Shown here piece by piece: positions 6,782-8,450 of a DNA stretch of 8,450 nucleotides. The DNA comes from NZQO01 sp002693605 (GTDB taxonomy: Bacteria > Bacteroidota > Bacteroidia > Flavobacteriales > Flavobacteriaceae): positions 1 to 8,450 of the forward strand of contig CAXAVH010000109.1 of assembly GCA_963972105.1 (NCBI GenBank), written 5' to 3'. Position numbers and translations under genes: made by a program. Below the pieces are notes generated by a model. That model ran no database searches. It saw only the letters and a program-made list of their open reading frames with translations, and was not told where the DNA came from. Each line of letters opens with the position of its first letter. The first letter of the stretch is position 1.

Positions 6782-6815
6782 TAAAAATAACTGAAATTTT
6801 CGAGAGCCTGCCAAA
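6782..6815 (-). promoter_or_regulatory. Possible promoter of the fibre-type gene
   Basis: Read on the minus strand, TTTG (complement of 6812-6815) is followed after 22 bases by TATTTTTA (complement of 6782-6789), seven of eight to TAnnTTTG. The start codon lies about 30 bases further on, in an A/T-rich leader. The region is so A/T-rich that a chance match is likely, and the call is weak. Confidence 0.25.
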
Positions 6816-6852
6816 GCTTTTTGAAAAACATACTTATAGGAAAAATCCAGCG

Positions 6853-6882
6853 TTAACAAGAAAGATAATCATTGTACTTTTG
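6853..6882 (+). promoter_or_regulatory. Bacteroidota-type promoter of the TPR gene
   Basis: TACTTTTG at 6875-6882 is an exact TAnnTTTG -7 element. TTA at 6853-6855, a two-of-three match to the -33 TTG, sits 19 bases upstream, the normal spacing. Transcription would start near 6888, giving a short leader (CTCAAAAAACC) of about 15-20 bases before the ATG at 6905, with no Shine-Dalgarno sequence. This is the best-supported promoter in the window. Confidence 0.6.
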
Positions 6883-6904
6883 TCTCTCAAAAAACCTTGA
6901 ACCT

Positions 6905-8450
6905 ATGCGCAGCAACCTCGCGACTGTCTTACTTTTCCTGCTTTTCGCCACCCTCTCACTTGCCCAGCAAACTGCCGTCCATACCAATAGTCTTGTAACG
7001 TACAACAAGGCGCTAGAGTTGTACGACAACCAACAATATTTGGCCGCGCAGCGACTATTTACCCAGGTAAAGGAAACAACCAACGAAGAAACCATAGAAG
7101 GCGATTGCGCCTACTTTATTGCCAACTGTGCGGTGCGGCTAAACCAACAGGACGCCGATATGCTGATGGAGGAATTTGTTGAGGAATACCCTACAAGCAT
7201 TAGGCGCAACGAGGCCTATATTGACGTAGCGAATTATTATTTCGAAAACGGTAAGTACTCGTATGCACGAAAGTGGTACGATAAGGTCGACGAGAGCAGC
7301 CTTAGCCGCGGCGAATTGGAGCGGTATAATTTCAACAATGGATATGCTTATTTTGCCAGCAAGCGCTACAACGAGGCCAAGAAATATTTCAACAGGGTGT
7401 CCAACTCCAAGAAATACGGCTCTCAGGCCAAGTATTACCTCGGGTTTATTGCCTATGAGGGCGATGACTACCAGGAGGCCAACGAGCAATTTTCCGAAAT
7501 TGCCAATGACGAGCGCTATGCAGAGGGCCTCTCGTATTACCAAGCTGATATGAATTTTAAATTGGGCAATTTCCAGAAGGCCATCGATATGGGCCTCGAG
7601 CAGTACGGTAACAGCAATCCGCGTGAACGCAGCGAACTGTCCAAAATTATAGGCGAGAGTTATTTCAACTTAGGGCAGTACGAGCAGGCTATTCCTTATC
7701 TGAAAGATTACAAGGGTCAACGGGGCAAGTGGAACAACACCGATTATTATCAGCTAGGGTACGCCTATTACAAGCAGGGCGAGTACCAAAACGCCATTAA
7801 CGAGTTCAACAAGATAATTGACGGGCGCAACGCGGTCGCGCAAAACGCCTACTACCATTTGGCCGAGAGCTACCTGAAGTTAGACCAAAAGCAACAGGCC
7901 CTCAATGCATTCAAAAATGCTTCGGAAATGGATTTTTCGGCAGAAATACAAGAAGATGCCTGGCTCAACTATGCCAAGCTTAGCTATGAAATTGGCAACT
8001 CGTATACCAGCGCGCCGCAAGTACTGCTTTCATTCATCGAGAAATATCCGAACAACAAGAATAACGAGTCATTGCAGGATTTACTGATAGATTCTTATAT
8101 AACCTCAAAAAATTACGCAGCCGCCATCGAGCTTCTGGAAAACAATAAGCGCTTCGAGAATAAGTTGGCGTATCAAAAAGTGACCTTTTTCCGTGGGGTA
8201 GAGCTGTACCGAGAGTCTAAATACCAAGAGGCCATAGCGTATTTCAACAAATCGCTCAGCGAGCCCCGCGACCCTAGGTATACGGCCCGTGCCACCTATT
8301 GGAAGGCAGAGAGCGATTACCAGCGCAACAATTTCGAGGAAGCCTTGATGGGGTACCGACAATTCTTGCAACTTCCGAAGGCGCGGGAAACTTCAGAATA
8401 TGAAACGAGCAAGTACAATCTGGGCTATGCGCACTTCAAGCTAAAGAACT
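6905..8450 (+). CDS. Large secreted tetratricopeptide-repeat protein (5' part)
   Basis: The reading frame is open from ATG 6905 to the right edge, giving 515 residues and no stop. MRSNLATVLLFLLFATLSLAQQ is a signal peptide, so the repeats lie outside the cytoplasm. From about residue 28 the protein is almost entirely TPR helices, about a dozen units of roughly 34 residues. Typical second-helix cores are KYSYARKWYDKV (117-128), KRYNEAKKYFNRV (153-165), DDYQEANEQFSEI (187-199), GQYEQAIPYLKDY (257-269), GEYQNAINEFNKI (292-304) and SKYQEAIAYFNKS (438-450), with YYLGFIAY- or YYQLGYAYY-type first helices between them. TPR arrays act as protein-binding scaffolds. From memory, flavobacteria carry a conserved secreted TPR protein of about 1,000 residues with a very similar N-terminus, so perhaps half is visible. 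Its partners are not known to me. It is divergent from the fibre-type gene across a 151-bp A/T-rich gap and has its own promoter. Confidence 0.88.
   Translation, partial: MRSNLATVLLFLLFATLSLAQQTAVHTNSLVTYNKALELYDNQQYLAAQRLFTQVKETTNEETIEGDCAYFIANCAVRLNQQDADMLMEEFVEEYPTSIRRNEAYIDVANYYFENGKYSYARKWYDKVDESSLSRGELERYNFNNGYAYFASKRYNEAKKYFNRVSNSKKYGSQAKYYLGFIAYEGDDYQEANEQFSEIANDERYAEGLSYYQADMNFKLGNFQKAIDMGLEQYGNSNPRERSELSKIIGESYFNLGQYEQAIPYLKDYKGQRGKWNNTDYYQLGYAYYKQGEYQNAINEFNKIIDGRNAVAQNAYYHLAESYLKLDQKQQALNAFKNASEMDFSAEIQEDAWLNYAKLSYEIGNSYTSAPQVLLSFIEKYPNNKNNESLQDLLIDSYITSKNYAAAIELLENNKRFENKLAYQKVTFFRGVELYRESKYQEAIAYFNKSLSEPRDPRYTARATYWKAESDYQRNNFEEALMGYRQFLQLPKARETSEYETSKYNLGYAHFKLKN

Noticed and set aside
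7139..7543. 134-residue hydrophobic minus-strand frame, resembling a small membrane protein.
   Set aside because: Antisense of the TPR gene; the hydrophobicity is the complement of repeated charged and Asn/Lys/Glu codons.
1..8450. CRISPR array, tRNA, rRNA, insertion sequence ends or an attachment site.
   Set aside because: No spaced direct repeats, no transposase or integrase frame and no recognisable RNA gene were seen by eye on either strand.

Overview
The window looks like chromosomal DNA from a Bacteroidota member, most likely a flavobacterium. Three things point there. Exact or near matches to the Bacteroidota -7 element TAnnTTTG lie before several genes. A-rich leaders replace Shine-Dalgarno sequences. 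Several proteins are typical of the group: a fibre-like protein with the 'GIGT ... HLPKIPSA ... EMNLLLLEKIEELTLY' layout, an FtsE-type ATPase encoded without FtsX beside it, and a very long TPR protein with a signal peptide. Species cannot be named from the sequence alone.

Left part (1-2100), surface-glycan genes. The + strand carries the 3' end of a WxcM/FdtA/QdtA-type cupin, a family of sugar-nucleotide 3,4-ketoisomerases or acyl-transfer partners. Two bases after its stop, a two-gene minus-strand operon ends. It encodes two GT-A fold family 2 glycosyltransferases whose stop and start codons overlap as TAATG.

Middle (2101-3895). A 114-bp divergent intergenic region holds a 13-bp palindrome next to a possible promoter. 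It leads into a secreted subtilisin-family (S8) serine protease with a complete Asp/His/Asn/Ser set but unusual local motifs and a small beta-rich C-terminal extension.

Right part (3896-8450). On the minus strand lies a series of three genes: a short secreted coiled-coil fibre-type protein, ftsE, and a multi-spanning GT-C-like membrane protein of the GT39/ArnT type. A possible separate promoter precedes ftsE. Divergently, behind the best promoter in the window, starts a large TPR protein that runs off the right edge (515 residues visible).

Read together, the window joins the edge of a polysaccharide or glycan-decoration locus to cell-envelope genes covering division-linked ABC ATPase, lipid-linked sugar transfer and protein scaffolding. 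I see no mobile element, CRISPR array, tRNA or rRNA, and no convincing new defence or biosynthetic system. The least explained parts are the S8 protease, the ftsE/GT-C pairing and the isolated fibre-type protein.
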